From NCBI GenBank assembly GCA_903865895.1, contig CAIPLM010000122.1:1-51988 (forward strand): a DNA stretch of 51,988 nt, in the 5' to 3' direction. Each line of letters begins with the position of its first letter. The stretch's first letter is position 1. The notes under the pieces are model-generated. The model was not told where the DNA came from. It did not search any database and worked only from the letters and a program-made list of their open reading frames with translations. This DNA comes from an uncultured Rhodospirillales bacterium. GTDB taxonomy: Bacteria; Pseudomonadota; Alphaproteobacteria; Acetobacterales; Acetobacteraceae. The position numbers and the translations under genes are program-made. Shown here in pieces: positions 44,076 to 51,988 of the stretch.

Positions 44076-44768
44076 TCAGAACCGCTCCACCCAGGGCCGC
44101 ACCTCGACCTCCCAGCTCCAGGCGCTGCGATGCTGATGCATCACGTGCCAGTAGGTCTCGGCGATGGCATCGGGGTCGAGCAGCGAATCCGGCGCCTCAT
44201 TGGGCACCGGCCGCGCATCCGAGCGGATGCCGCCATCGATGACGAAATGCGCGACATGCACGCCCTGCGGGGACATCTCGCGCGCCATGGATTGCGCAAG
44301 TCCGCGCAGCGCGAACTTGCCCATCGCGAAGCTCGACGAATTGGCGAACCCCTTCACCCCCGCCGTGGCGCCCGAGAGCAGGATCGCCCCCTGCTTGGCC
44401 GGCAGCATCCGCCTGGCCGCCTGCTGGCTGACCAGGAAGGCGCCGAACGCCGTCACCTCCAGCCCCTTGCGCACCGCCTCGGGGTCGAGATCCACCACCG
44501 CGCCGCGCACCCGGCCGGAGGCGTTGTAGACCACCACATCCGGCGCGCCCTGGCGGGCATCCACCGCCTCGAACATCGCCGCCACCGCCGCCGGGTCGGC
44601 GGCATCGCAGGCATGGGCCACCGCCCCGGTCTCGGCGCACAGGCTGTCGAGCTTGTCGATCCGCCGTGCCGCCACCGTCACCGCGATGCCGTTGCGGGCG
44701 AAGAGGCGGGCGAGGGAGGCACTCAGCCCCGGCCCGGTGCCGACGATCAGCGCGCTGCGATAAGCCAT
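44076..44768 (-). CDS. SDR family protein with Phe at the catalytic Tyr position
   Basis: A 230-residue Rossmann-fold dehydrogenase-like protein. Cofactor loop GTGPGLSAS near the start, YNASGR, then SGATAGVKG and FAMGKFALRG where YxxxK is expected, so Tyr is Phe while Lys is kept. This may lower or change activity, or be normal in a subfamily. The start at 44768 has GGAGA 6 bases upstream. Divergent from the FrnE-like gene. Substrate unknown. Confidence 0.86.
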   Translation of the reverse strand: MAYRSALIVGTGPGLSASLARLFARNGIAVTVAARRIDKLDSLCAETGAVAHACDAADPAAVAAMFEAVDARQGAPDVVVYNASGRVRGAVVDLDPEAVRKGLEVTAFGAFLVSQQAARRMLPAKQGAILLSGATAGVKGFANSSSFAMGKFALRGLAQSMAREMSPQGVHVAHFVIDGGIRSDARPVPNEAPDSLLDPDAIAETYWHVMHQHRSAWSWEVEVRPWVERF

Positions 44769-44853
44769 GCAAATCTCCATTGCGAAGGGGTGCCCTGGCG
44801 AACCCGGGCGCGTGACCCTACGTTGTCCGTCAGAAACAGGGAAGGACGCCGCC

Positions 44854-45525
44854 ATGGATGCCACGCCACCGACCGCCCGCATCGATATCATCTCGGACGC
44901 GATCTGCCCGTGGTGCTACATCGGCAAGCGCCAGCTCGAACGCGCCCTGCCCATGCTGGCCAAGGATGGGCTGGTGTTCGACGTGCATTGGCACCCCTTC
45001 CAGCTCAACCCCGACATGCCCGCCGAGGGCGTCGAGCGCGCCGAATACCGCCGCCAGAAATTCGGCTCCGAGGAGCGCATCCGCGAGATCGACGCAAGGG
45101 TGAAGGCGGCCGGCGCCGCGGTCGGCCTCGACATCCGCCATGACCTCATGCTCCGCACCCCCAACACGGTGAACGCCCACCGGGTGATCTGGCTTGCCGG
45201 CCAGCTCGGCGTGCAGGATGCCGTGGTCGAGGCGCTGTTCCGCGGCTTCTTCACCGAGGGCGCCGATATCGGTGACCCCGCGACCCTCGCCCGCATCGGC
45301 GAGGCCCACGGCATTCCCGAGGGCCGCATCGCCGCCATGCTGGCGGGCGATGAGGGGCTCAAGGTGGTGCTCTCCGAGGACGATCTCGCCCGCCGCTCCG
45401 GCATCAACGGGGTGCCGAGCTTCATCATGAAGGGCCATGTGCTGTTCTCCGGCGCCATGCCGGCCGAAACCATGGCCGAGGCCTTCACCCAGGCCTGGAG
45501 CATCCTCAGCAAGCAGGCGGCCTAG
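44854..45525 (+). CDS. DsbA family oxidoreductase, FrnE-like
   Basis: A 223-residue thioredoxin-fold protein with an inserted helical domain. Active site CPWC at Cys18-Cys21 (ICPWCYIGKR), cis-Pro region INGVPSFIMKG, and no signal peptide, so cytoplasmic like FrnE/2-hydroxychromene-2-carboxylate isomerase relatives. AAGGA lies before the ATG at 44854; the longer frame overlaps the divergent SDR promoter. Likely a thiol-disulfide or glutathione-type isomerase of unknown target. Confidence 0.92.
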   Translation: MDATPPTARIDIISDAICPWCYIGKRQLERALPMLAKDGLVFDVHWHPFQLNPDMPAEGVERAEYRRQKFGSEERIREIDARVKAAGAAVGLDIRHDLMLRTPNTVNAHRVIWLAGQLGVQDAVVEALFRGFFTEGADIGDPATLARIGEAHGIPEGRIAAMLAGDEGLKVVLSEDDLARRSGINGVPSFIMKGHVLFSGAMPAETMAEAFTQAWSILSKQAA

Positions 45526-45559
45526 CGCCGGTCCGGCGATCTCGGAGTCCGAAGAGTGA

Positions 45560-45649
45560 AAGATTCACCACAGAGACGGTAAGACAGTGAGGGAGCTGGG
45601 GCGGGATCAAGGCTTAAGCGCCTCACTGCCTTACTGGCTCTGTGGTGCA
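45560..45649. repeat. Palindromic repeat, family B, copy 2
   Basis: Left arm GATTCACCACAGAG then CGGTAAGACAGTGAG; right arm CTCACTGCCTTACTGG then CTCTGTGGTGCA. It matches copy 1 at 25855-25930, including the GATTCA lead. The right arm overlaps the 3' end of the minus-strand membrane protein gene: the stop codon (45631-45633) and the last six codons lie in the repeat. Confidence 0.85.
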
Positions 45650-47031
45650 CCTTCCTGCAACTCGCCCCGCGGCACCGGCGCCAGCGTGGCAATCCCCGCA
45701 CCGCCGAGCGTTACCACCCAATCATAACCGTGGAGCTGTCCGGGGCGGACGGTGGCGATATCGATCGCCCCGCCATTCTGGTCGGCCAGCGCCTGAAACG
45801 CGGCGGTCAGCAGCACCGGCTGCTGGCTCGGCTCGTCGAACAACAGCGGCCAGAAGGCGCGGCGCTCGATCATCAGCAGTGCGGGCAGATGGGTGTCGGT
45901 GCGGATGCCGTTGGAGAGGATCCGCCCGAGCGGCCCCGGCGGCCGCGCTGAGGTGGCGACGAACACCTTGGCGCCCGGCGGCACCTCGGCGATCAGCGCG
46001 CGGAAATCGGCGAGATCGCCCCGCCATCCCCACCACGCCACCGCCAGCACCGCCATCCGCACCGCCACCAGCGCGCCAAACCCCACCATCCCCGCCCGCC
46101 CCATCCTCGGCCTAAGCCCGGCGAACAGCAGCAGCACGGCCATGAAGGCGAAGCGGGTGTCGAGCGACTGGGTGCCTTTGAACGCATAGGGCGACACCGC
46201 GAACAGCAGCGCGAGCCCCGCCAGCGCGATCCCGACCCCCGCCGGCACGTCCAGCCGCCGCCCCACGGCCGCGGCGATCAAATAGGCCGCCACCGCCAGC
46301 GCCGTCAGCAGATCGAGCCACAGCACATAGCCGGTGAAGGGTGCCAGCAACTGCGCCAGCTTCGCGCCGAGCGGCAGATACTCCGTGGGCGCCGTCACCG
46401 CCCCGAGCGGCGCCAGCGCATAGAGCAGGGCAGGGGGCAGAGCGATCGGCACCAGCACCAGCAACGGACGCACCGACCGCCCCCGCCAAGCCAGCGCCGC
46501 CTGATGCCCGCCGATCAGCACCAGCGCGAACACCACCCCCATCAAATGGCAGAAAAACAGCGCCGCGATCCCCAAGGCGGTCAGCAGAACCGGCCCCCGC
46601 GCGATCCACAGCGCCGCCAGCAGCAGCGCACCCCCCAGCCCGGCGACGAAATTCAGGAACCCCAGCAGAAACGCCCCGGCCGGCAGCACCAGCGCACTCG
46701 CCAGCGCCCAAGCTGATACCCGGCCGAACAGCGCGCGCTGCATCGCCAGCACGCCGGCGAAGGGCAGCAGCAACACGATCCCCAGCAGCACCCGCCCACC
46801 CACATGCACCGGCAGCAGCCACAGCAGCGGCGGCCCGATCACGTCGATCGCGAGATTGGGGATCACCCCCCAGTTCACCCTGAACATCGGCGCCAGAATT
46901 GGGTCCGCCGCCCCCCGCGCCAGCAGAAACAGCCGGGCGAGGTGGTTCGGGTAGTCCACCAGCGGCGGCACATCGGCGATCAGCAGCGGCGCCAGCAGCA
47001 GCGCGGCGACGAGGCCGATCGCCAACCGCAT
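45631..47031 (-). CDS. Polytopic membrane protein, unknown
   Basis: A 466-residue protein with roughly ten hydrophobic helices and a soluble C-terminal domain (about residue 345 on). The first periplasmic loop has VPPLVDYPNHLARLF, an Asp/His pair that recalls GT-C glycosyltransferase-like proteins, but I cannot assign a family. It starts 4 bases after the M16 peptidase stop. Its last residues (GAPQSQ) and stop come from repeat family B, so the original C-terminus was probably different. Confidence 0.8.
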   Translation of the reverse strand: MRLAIGLVAALLLAPLLIADVPPLVDYPNHLARLFLLARGAADPILAPMFRVNWGVIPNLAIDVIGPPLLWLLPVHVGGRVLLGIVLLLPFAGVLAMQRALFGRVSAWALASALVLPAGAFLLGFLNFVAGLGGALLLAALWIARGPVLLTALGIAALFFCHLMGVVFALVLIGGHQAALAWRGRSVRPLLVLVPIALPPALLYALAPLGAVTAPTEYLPLGAKLAQLLAPFTGYVLWLDLLTALAVAAYLIAAAVGRRLDVPAGVGIALAGLALLFAVSPYAFKGTQSLDTRFAFMAVLLLFAGLRPRMGRAGMVGFGALVAVRMAVLAVAWWGWRGDLADFRALIAEVPPGAKVFVATSARPPGPLGRILSNGIRTDTHLPALLMIERRAFWPLLFDEPSQQPVLLTAAFQALADQNGGAIDIATVRPGQLHGYDWVVTLGGAGIATLAPVPRGELQEGAPQSQ

Positions 47032-47035
47032 CGCG

Positions 47036-48298
47036 TTACGCCAAAGCGGCGCTGGCGAGCCCGAGATAGTCATCCGCCTCCAACGGCCCCACCAGCGACA
47101 GCGTCGGCGGTGCCGCGAAAATACGGCGCGCGGTGGCGACGAGATCGGCGATCTCCACCTTGCGCACCGACGCCATATCCTCCGCCGGCCCGCGCGCGGT
47201 GCCATGGCGGAAAAACTGCCCGGCGAGATACATGCCCAACTGGAACGGCCGCTCCTTCACGCTCGCCAGTTCCGCCAGCATCGTGTTGCGCGCCCGCATG
47301 AAATCGCGCCCCTCGATTTCCTCGCCGCAGCGTTTCGCCGCCGCGCAGGCCACCGTGATCACCTCGCGCAGATTATCCGGCGTCATCCCCGCCTGGATGG
47401 CGAATACCCCGGAATCGCTGCCATGGCTGGAGCCGGAGCCCACCCCGTAGACCAGCCCGCGCTTCTGCCGCACCTCCTGGAACAGTGGCGAGGACATGCC
47501 GGCCCCCAGCGCAAGCGAGAGCAGCTTGTGGTCAAGAAACCCCGGCGCATCGATCGCCACCGACGGGAAGCCGAGCGCCATGTTCACCTGGCGGAAATCC
47601 GCCCGCGTATGCACCGCCTGCCCGCCGACATAGATCGGCTTCTCCCGCGCGCCCTCGCCGAGCCCTGCCGGAATGGCGGCGAAATGCGTCTCAACCTGGC
47701 GGCACAGCCAGGCGTGCTCGATATCCCCGGTCGCCACCACCACCATCCGCCCAGTCGCGTAGTGCCGGCCGACGAAGCCGATCAGCGCCTCCCGCGTCAT
47801 CGCCGCCACCACCTCGGGGCTGCCCAGGACCGGGCGGCCCATGGGCTGGTTGGGATAGGCGGTGGCGATGAACCCCTCGCTGCACAGGCTGCCCGGATCG
47901 TCGTTCTTGCGCGCGATCTCCTGCGCGATCACCGCCCGCTCCATCGCCACGTCAGCGTCATCGAAGCGGGACGCGGTCAACACATCGCCGAGGATTGCCA
48001 GCGCGTCGCCCAGCGCGTCCTTCAGCCCGGTGATGTGGTAGGCCGTCATCTCCTGCGAGGTGAAGGCGTTGATCTGCGCGCCCAGGCACTCCACCTCGAC
48101 GGCGATATCGAGCGCGCTGCGCGTCGCAGTGCCCTTGAAGGCCATGTGTTCGAGGAAATGCGCGATCCCGCTCTGCTCCGGCGTCTCATCGCGCGAGCCG
48201 GCGCGCACCACCACCATCACCGCCGCCGATTCGAACTCCGGCAGGCGGGCGGAAATCACCGTCAATCCGTTGGACAACGCCGATTGTTCGATCTGCAT
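47036..48298 (-). CDS. M16 family zinc peptidase (pitrilysin-like)
   Basis: A 420-residue processing-peptidase-like enzyme. Inverted zinc motif His47-x2-Glu50-His51 (HFLEHMAFKGT), a conserved Glu block QEIARKNDDP, and the C-terminal half with RGLVYGVGS, the usual Arg-Tyr substrate region. GAGGAG precedes the ATG at 48298. No signal peptide, as in many alphaproteobacterial members. Couples to the membrane protein gene and diverges from the S10 peptidase. Confidence 0.94.
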   Translation of the reverse strand: MQIEQSALSNGLTVISARLPEFESAAVMVVVRAGSRDETPEQSGIAHFLEHMAFKGTATRSALDIAVEVECLGAQINAFTSQEMTAYHITGLKDALGDALAILGDVLTASRFDDADVAMERAVIAQEIARKNDDPGSLCSEGFIATAYPNQPMGRPVLGSPEVVAAMTREALIGFVGRHYATGRMVVVATGDIEHAWLCRQVETHFAAIPAGLGEGAREKPIYVGGQAVHTRADFRQVNMALGFPSVAIDAPGFLDHKLLSLALGAGMSSPLFQEVRQKRGLVYGVGSGSSHGSDSGVFAIQAGMTPDNLREVITVACAAAKRCGEEIEGRDFMRARNTMLAELASVKERPFQLGMYLAGQFFRHGTARGPAEDMASVRKVEIADLVATARRIFAAPPTLSLVGPLEADDYLGLASAALA

Positions 48299-48380
48299 GG
48301 ACAACTCCTCCGCGGCAGCGTCTGGCCAGCGCCCCCGAGGGCGATCTAGTGTCCCGCAACCGTCCAGGATGCAAGCAATC

Positions 48381-49814
48381 ATGACCGACGCCGCCACACC
48401 CGACGCCCCGCGCAGCTTCGAATCCCGCCATGAGGGCGCGTTCGGCGGCCGCTCCATCACCTATCGCTGCCTCGCCGGCGAGACCCACCTGGCGGACGCC
48501 AAGGGCGCCAAGCGGGCCAGCATCTTCAGCTTCTCCTACCTCGCCGAACCCCAGGGCGATCCGGCTGCCCGTCCGGTGGTGTTCGCCTTCAACGGCGGCC
48601 CCGGATCCGCCTCGCTGTGGCTCCATATGGGCGCCATGGGCCCGCTGCGCGTGGTGGTGCCGTCCGACGCCGGGCATGCCGGCCTCGCGCCCTACCGGGT
48701 CGTCGCCAACCCGCTCTGCCCGCTCGACATCGCCGACATCGTGTTCATCGACCCGCCGGGCACCGGCTATTCCCGCATGATCGGCGAGGCCAAGCCCGAG
48801 GATGGCTGGGGGCTGGAGCAGGATGCCGATATCATCGGCAAGTTCGTCCAGGCCTGGCTCACTGCCCATCGCCGCTGGGCCTCGCCACGCTATCTCTGCG
48901 GCGAAAGCTACGGCACCACCCGCGCGGTCGCGGTCGCCGGCCGGCTCGGCGCCGGGCTGGGCGCGCTGGCGTTCAACGGGCTCGGGCTGATTTCCGTGGT
49001 GCTGGATTTCCACACCGTGCGCTTCGAGCCCGGCAACCCGCTGCCCGATATCTGCGCCTTGCCGACCCTCGCCGCCACCGCCCTGCACCACGGCCTCGCC
49101 GTGGCGGAAGATCGCGACGCCTTCATCGAGGCCGCACGCGTTTTCGCGGTGGAGCAGTATCTCCCCGCCTTGGTCGCCGGCTCCCGCCTCGATGACGCCC
49201 GCCGCCGCGCGGTGGCCGAACGGCTCGCGGCCTTTACCGGCCTCTCGGTCGACTGGCTGCTGCGCACCCGCCTGCGCATTGAGCCCGCCCGCTACCGCCG
49301 CGAAGTGCTGCGCGATCGCGGCATCTCCCTCGGCCGCTTCGACACCCGCTACACCGGCCGCGACAACGATGCCGCCGGCGAGGTGCCGGAGAACGACCCC
49401 TCCTCCTACGCCGTCGGCCCCGCCTATATCGCCGCGATGAATGACCACCTCACCCGCGCGCTGGCGATCGACTGGGAGCGCCCCTACGTCAACGTCAACC
49501 GCGAAGCCGGCCAGAAATGGGACTGGAAGGCGACGCTGCCGGAGGGCGCCACCCGCTGGCCGGCCGCCGTCAACGTCGCCCCCACGCTTGGGCGGCTGCA
49601 GCGGGAGAACCCCGGCCTCAAGGTGTGGATGGCCAATGGGCTCTACGACCTCGCCACCCCCTTCTTCGCCGCCGAAACCACCGCCGCCGGCAACGGCATC
49701 GACGCGGCGGCGATCAGCATGACCTATTACGCTGCAGGCCACATGATGTACCTCCACGAACCCTCGCTGGAGGCGCTCATGGCGGATATGCGGCGCTGGC
49801 TGGCGGTGCCCTGA
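48381..49814 (+). CDS. S10 family serine carboxypeptidase-like protein
   Basis: A 477-residue alpha/beta-hydrolase peptidase. Substrate loop NGGPGS at 71-76, nucleophile Ser176 in GESYG, Asp423 in GLYDLATPF and His454 in AGHMMY complete the triad. I see no signal peptide at the chosen start; an ATG at 48369 is an alternative. Bacterial members cleave C-terminal residues of peptides. It diverges from the M16 peptidase gene, 82 bases apart, forming a small peptidase cluster. Confidence 0.92.
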   Translation: MTDAATPDAPRSFESRHEGAFGGRSITYRCLAGETHLADAKGAKRASIFSFSYLAEPQGDPAARPVVFAFNGGPGSASLWLHMGAMGPLRVVVPSDAGHAGLAPYRVVANPLCPLDIADIVFIDPPGTGYSRMIGEAKPEDGWGLEQDADIIGKFVQAWLTAHRRWASPRYLCGESYGTTRAVAVAGRLGAGLGALAFNGLGLISVVLDFHTVRFEPGNPLPDICALPTLAATALHHGLAVAEDRDAFIEAARVFAVEQYLPALVAGSRLDDARRRAVAERLAAFTGLSVDWLLRTRLRIEPARYRREVLRDRGISLGRFDTRYTGRDNDAAGEVPENDPSSYAVGPAYIAAMNDHLTRALAIDWERPYVNVNREAGQKWDWKATLPEGATRWPAAVNVAPTLGRLQRENPGLKVWMANGLYDLATPFFAAETTAAGNGIDAAAISMTYYAAGHMMYLHEPSLEALMADMRRWLAVP

Positions 49815-49823
49815 CGCGCGAGC

Positions 49824-50537
49824 CTAAAGCGGAATCGGGCTGACCCGGATCATCTCGCCGTGGCGGGTCTCGCCCGGCATGCACATGTCGGCGAGGCGCA
49901 CGGCGACGTCGGCGGGTTGCGGGATCTTGCTTTGGTCCTCGCCGGGGAAGCCGACGCGGCGCAGCGCTGTCGCCACCGGCCCGGGGTCGGCCAGGTTCAC
50001 CCGCAGCGTCGATTCGCGGGTCTCGGCCGCCCAGCTCAGCACCAGATGATGCAGTGCCGCCTTGGTGGCGCCGTAGATGCCGAAATAGGCGCCGGGGTTC
50101 ATCACGATGCGGCTGGTGACGAACACCGCGCGGCCATGCGGCGCGTTCAGCAGCAACGGCGCGCAGGTGCGGATCAGCCGCCAATTGGCGCTGATGTTCA
50201 CCGCCACTGCCTCGTTCCAGTCGCTGTCCTGGATATGCGGCACCGGGGTGAGCACGCCGAGCGTGCCGGCATTGGCGAGCAGGATATCGAGCCGGCCGAA
50301 GCGTTCGAACAGGCTCGGGCCGATGCTGTCGAGTGCCGCGCCGTCGGTGAGGTCGAGCGGGAGCAGGGTCGCGGTGCCGCCGGCGGCGCGGATGGCGTCA
50401 TCGGTCTCCTCGAGCCCGCCCTGGGTGCGGGCGGCGATGACGGCATGGATGCCGCGGCGGGCGAGTTCCACCGCGGTCGCAGCCCCAATGCCGCGGCTCG
50501 CGCCGGTGACCAGCGCGACGGGAGTCGGATGCGCCAT
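49824..50537 (-). CDS. SDR family oxidoreductase
   Basis: A 237-residue classical short-chain dehydrogenase. TGASRGIG cofactor loop at about 11-18, ANAG, Ser in VTSRIV, and Tyr-x3-Lys in YGATKAA. The start is 2 bases after the purF stop, so it is probably translated from the same mRNA. Substrate unknown; purF-SDR pairing is a neighbourhood I regard as plausible for this bacterial group, not proof of function. Confidence 0.93.
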   Translation of the reverse strand: MAHPTPVALVTGASRGIGAATAVELARRGIHAVIAARTQGGLEETDDAIRAAGGTATLLPLDLTDGAALDSIGPSLFERFGRLDILLANAGTLGVLTPVPHIQDSDWNEAVAVNISANWRLIRTCAPLLLNAPHGRAVFVTSRIVMNPGAYFGIYGATKAALHHLVLSWAAETRESTLRVNLADPGPVATALRRVGFPGEDQSKIPQPADVAVRLADMCMPGETRHGEMIRVSPIPL

Positions 50538-50539
50538 GC

Positions 50540-51988
50540 TCAGTGCTGCTCGGTCAGCAGGCTGAGCTGACGGCCGTCGTTATCGTCCATGTCGGGCAGC
50601 GGGATCGGGTATTCGCCGCTGAAGCAGGCGTCGCAATATTGCGGCTTCTCGGCGTTACGGCCGGCATGGCCGAGGGCGCGATACAGCCCGTCCTTGGAGA
50701 TGAAGGCCAGGCTATCGGCGCCGATCAGGGCCGCCATCTCATCGACGGAATGCCGCGAGGCGAGCAGCTTGCCGCGCTCGGGGGTGTCGATGCCGTAGAA
50801 GCAGGAATGGGTGGTGGGCGGCGAGGAGATGCGCATATGCACCTCGGCGGCGCCGGCGGCGCGCACCATTTCGACGATTTTGCGCGAGGTGGTACCACGC
50901 ACAATGCTGTCATCCACCAGCACCACCCGCTTGCCGGCCAGCACGGAGCGGTTTGCGGAGTGCTTCAGCTTCACGCCGAGATGGCGGATGGTGTCGGTCG
51001 GCTCGATGAAGGTGCGGCCGACATAGTGGTTGCGGATGATGCCGAGTTCGAACGGGATGCCGCTCTCGGCCGCATAGCCCATGGCGGAGGGCACGCCCGA
51101 ATCGGGCACGGGGACGATCACGTCGGCCGGCACGTGGCTTTCGCGGGCGAGTTCGACGCCGATGCGCTTGCGCGCGTCATAAACCGGCATGCCCTCGACG
51201 ATGGAATCCGGCCGGGCGAAGTAGATGTATTCGAACACGCAGAAGCGCGGCGCCGCGCGGTTGAACGGCTTAATGGAGCGCACCCCGGCGTCATCGATGA
51301 TGATGATCTCGCCCGGCTCCACATCGCGCACGAATTCGGCGCCGATGATGTCGAGCGCGCAGGTCTCGCTGGTGAGCACCCAGCTGGCGGACTGGTCGGC
51401 GTGGTTGACGCGGCCGAGGATCAGCGGTCGCACGCCGAGCGGATCGCGCACGCCGATCAGGGAGTTTTCGGTCAGCGCGATCAGGGCGTAGGCGCCGATC
51501 ACCTGCTTCAGCGCGTCGATCAGCCGGTCCACCACGGTGGAGTAGAGGCTGATGGCGATGAGGTGGATGAACACCTCCGAGTCAGTGGTGGACTGGAACA
51601 GGCAGCCGCGGCGCACCAAAGCGCGGCGCAGGGCGGTGGCGTTGGTGAGGTTGCCGTTATGGCCCACCGCGAGGCCGCCGAACTCGAAGTCGGCATAGAG
51701 CGGCTGCACGTTGCGCAGCACGGTGTCGCCGGTGGTGGCGTAGCGGTTATGGCCGATGGCGCGGGCGCCCTTCAGCGCGCCGATGACGCGGGCATCGCCG
51801 TAATTGTCGCCCACCAGGCCCATGCCGCGATGGGAGTGGAAGCGGCTGCCGTCATGGGTGACCATGCCCGTCGATTCCTGGCCGCGATGCTGGAGCGCAT
51901 GCAGGCCGAGCGCGGTGAGGGCCGCGGCATCGGGGTGGTTCCAGATGCCGACGACGCCGCACTCCTCGTGCATCTTGTCGTCATCATG
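50540..51988 (-). CDS. purF: Amidophosphoribosyltransferase (5' end outside window)
   Basis: Catalyses the first step of purine synthesis, moving glutamine amide nitrogen to PRPP. N-terminal Ntn-hydrolase nucleophile Cys in EECGVVGI, HALQHRGQES, HNRYATTG, and the PRPP loop VVLVDDSIVRGTT. Cys residues in FCVFEYIYFARP, SCFYGID and YCDACFSGEYP match the four ligands of the Bacillus-type 4Fe-4S cluster. The frame is open to the window edge with HDDDK before MHEEC, so the true start, with a short propeptide, lies beyond 51988; the Met at 51973 is probably internal. Confidence 0.97.
   Translation of the reverse strand, partial: HDDDKMHEECGVVGIWNHPDAAALTALGLHALQHRGQESTGMVTHDGSRFHSHRGMGLVGDNYGDARVIGALKGARAIGHNRYATTGDTVLRNVQPLYADFEFGGLAVGHNGNLTNATALRRALVRRGCLFQSTTDSEVFIHLIAISLYSTVVDRLIDALKQVIGAYALIALTENSLIGVRDPLGVRPLILGRVNHADQSASWVLTSETCALDIIGAEFVRDVEPGEIIIIDDAGVRSIKPFNRAAPRFCVFEYIYFARPDSIVEGMPVYDARKRIGVELARESHVPADVIVPVPDSGVPSAMGYAAESGIPFELGIIRNHYVGRTFIEPTDTIRHLGVKLKHSANRSVLAGKRVVLVDDSIVRGTTSRKIVEMVRAAGAAEVHMRISSPPTTHSCFYGIDTPERGKLLASRHSVDEMAALIGADSLAFISKDGLYRALGHAGRNAEKPQYCDACFSGEYPIPLPDMDDNDGRQLSLLTEQH

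Overview
This is a high-G+C bacterial chromosome segment (roughly two thirds G+C by eye, strong G/C bias at third codon positions, so almost every real gene has long shadow reading frames). Gene families and style (twin-arginine substrate-binding proteins, peptide and amino-acid ABC cassettes, ATGA-coupled catabolic operons, Fe-S type PurF) suggest an aerobic, heterotrophic alphaproteobacterium, most likely Rhodospirillales/Acetobacteraceae. That placement is inference; there is no rRNA in the window. I see no rRNA, tRNA, CRISPR, prophage or intact insertion sequence.

Layout. 0.2-5.6 kb (+): two paralogous ACMSD-type amidohydrolases with a Tat-exported sugar-type binding protein and two MalF/MalG-like permeases, but no ATPase. 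5.7-9.5 kb: a small membrane protein candidate, a CocE-type hydrolase, a Gfo/Idh/MocA oxidoreductase and a 66-residue small protein. 10.0-13.0 kb (-): a polar amino-acid ABC transporter, divergent from a 2-oxoglutarate/Fe(II) oxygenase. 14.1-14.35 kb: an elaborate nested inverted-repeat structure between convergent genes. 14.35-29.6 kb (-): a long co-directional catabolic array comprising a family-5 binding protein, dipeptide-type permeases and two ATPases, HyuB/HyuA, an SDR, a Baeyer-Villiger-type flavin monooxygenase, then hutH-hutU. Diverging from it at 29.7 kb (+) are an M28 peptidase, a Crp/Fnr regulator, homogentisate dioxygenase, fumarylacetoacetase and a SOUL protein. 35.5-39 kb: a divergent pair that makes and probably uses coenzyme F420 precursor (FbiC and an LLM-class flavin/F420 enzyme). 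39-41.5 kb (-): paaG-paaI-paaK. 41.6-44.1 kb: a rearranged patch with a tandem VOC (glyoxalase-fold) duplication, one copy fused to a low-G+C foreign domain, flanked by a palindromic repeat. 44.1-52 kb: SDRs, a FrnE/DsbA-type thiol protein, a polytopic membrane protein with an M16 peptidase, an S10 carboxypeptidase, and purF running off the right edge.

Together the genes describe scavenging of nitrogenous and aromatic nutrients: uptake of peptides, amino acids and cyclic amide-like compounds, then histidine, tyrosine/homogentisate and phenylacetate breakdown. Each pathway is only partly present (no hutI/hutG, maiA, paaABCDE or F420 cofC/D/E here).

The most unusual observations are: (1) the family-5 binding protein at 27922-29592, whose lobes appear in circularly permuted order; (2) the VOC duplication and chimera at 42.3-44.0 kb; (3) at least four families of dispersed palindromic repeats placed inside operons or at gene ends, one of which supplies a stop codon.
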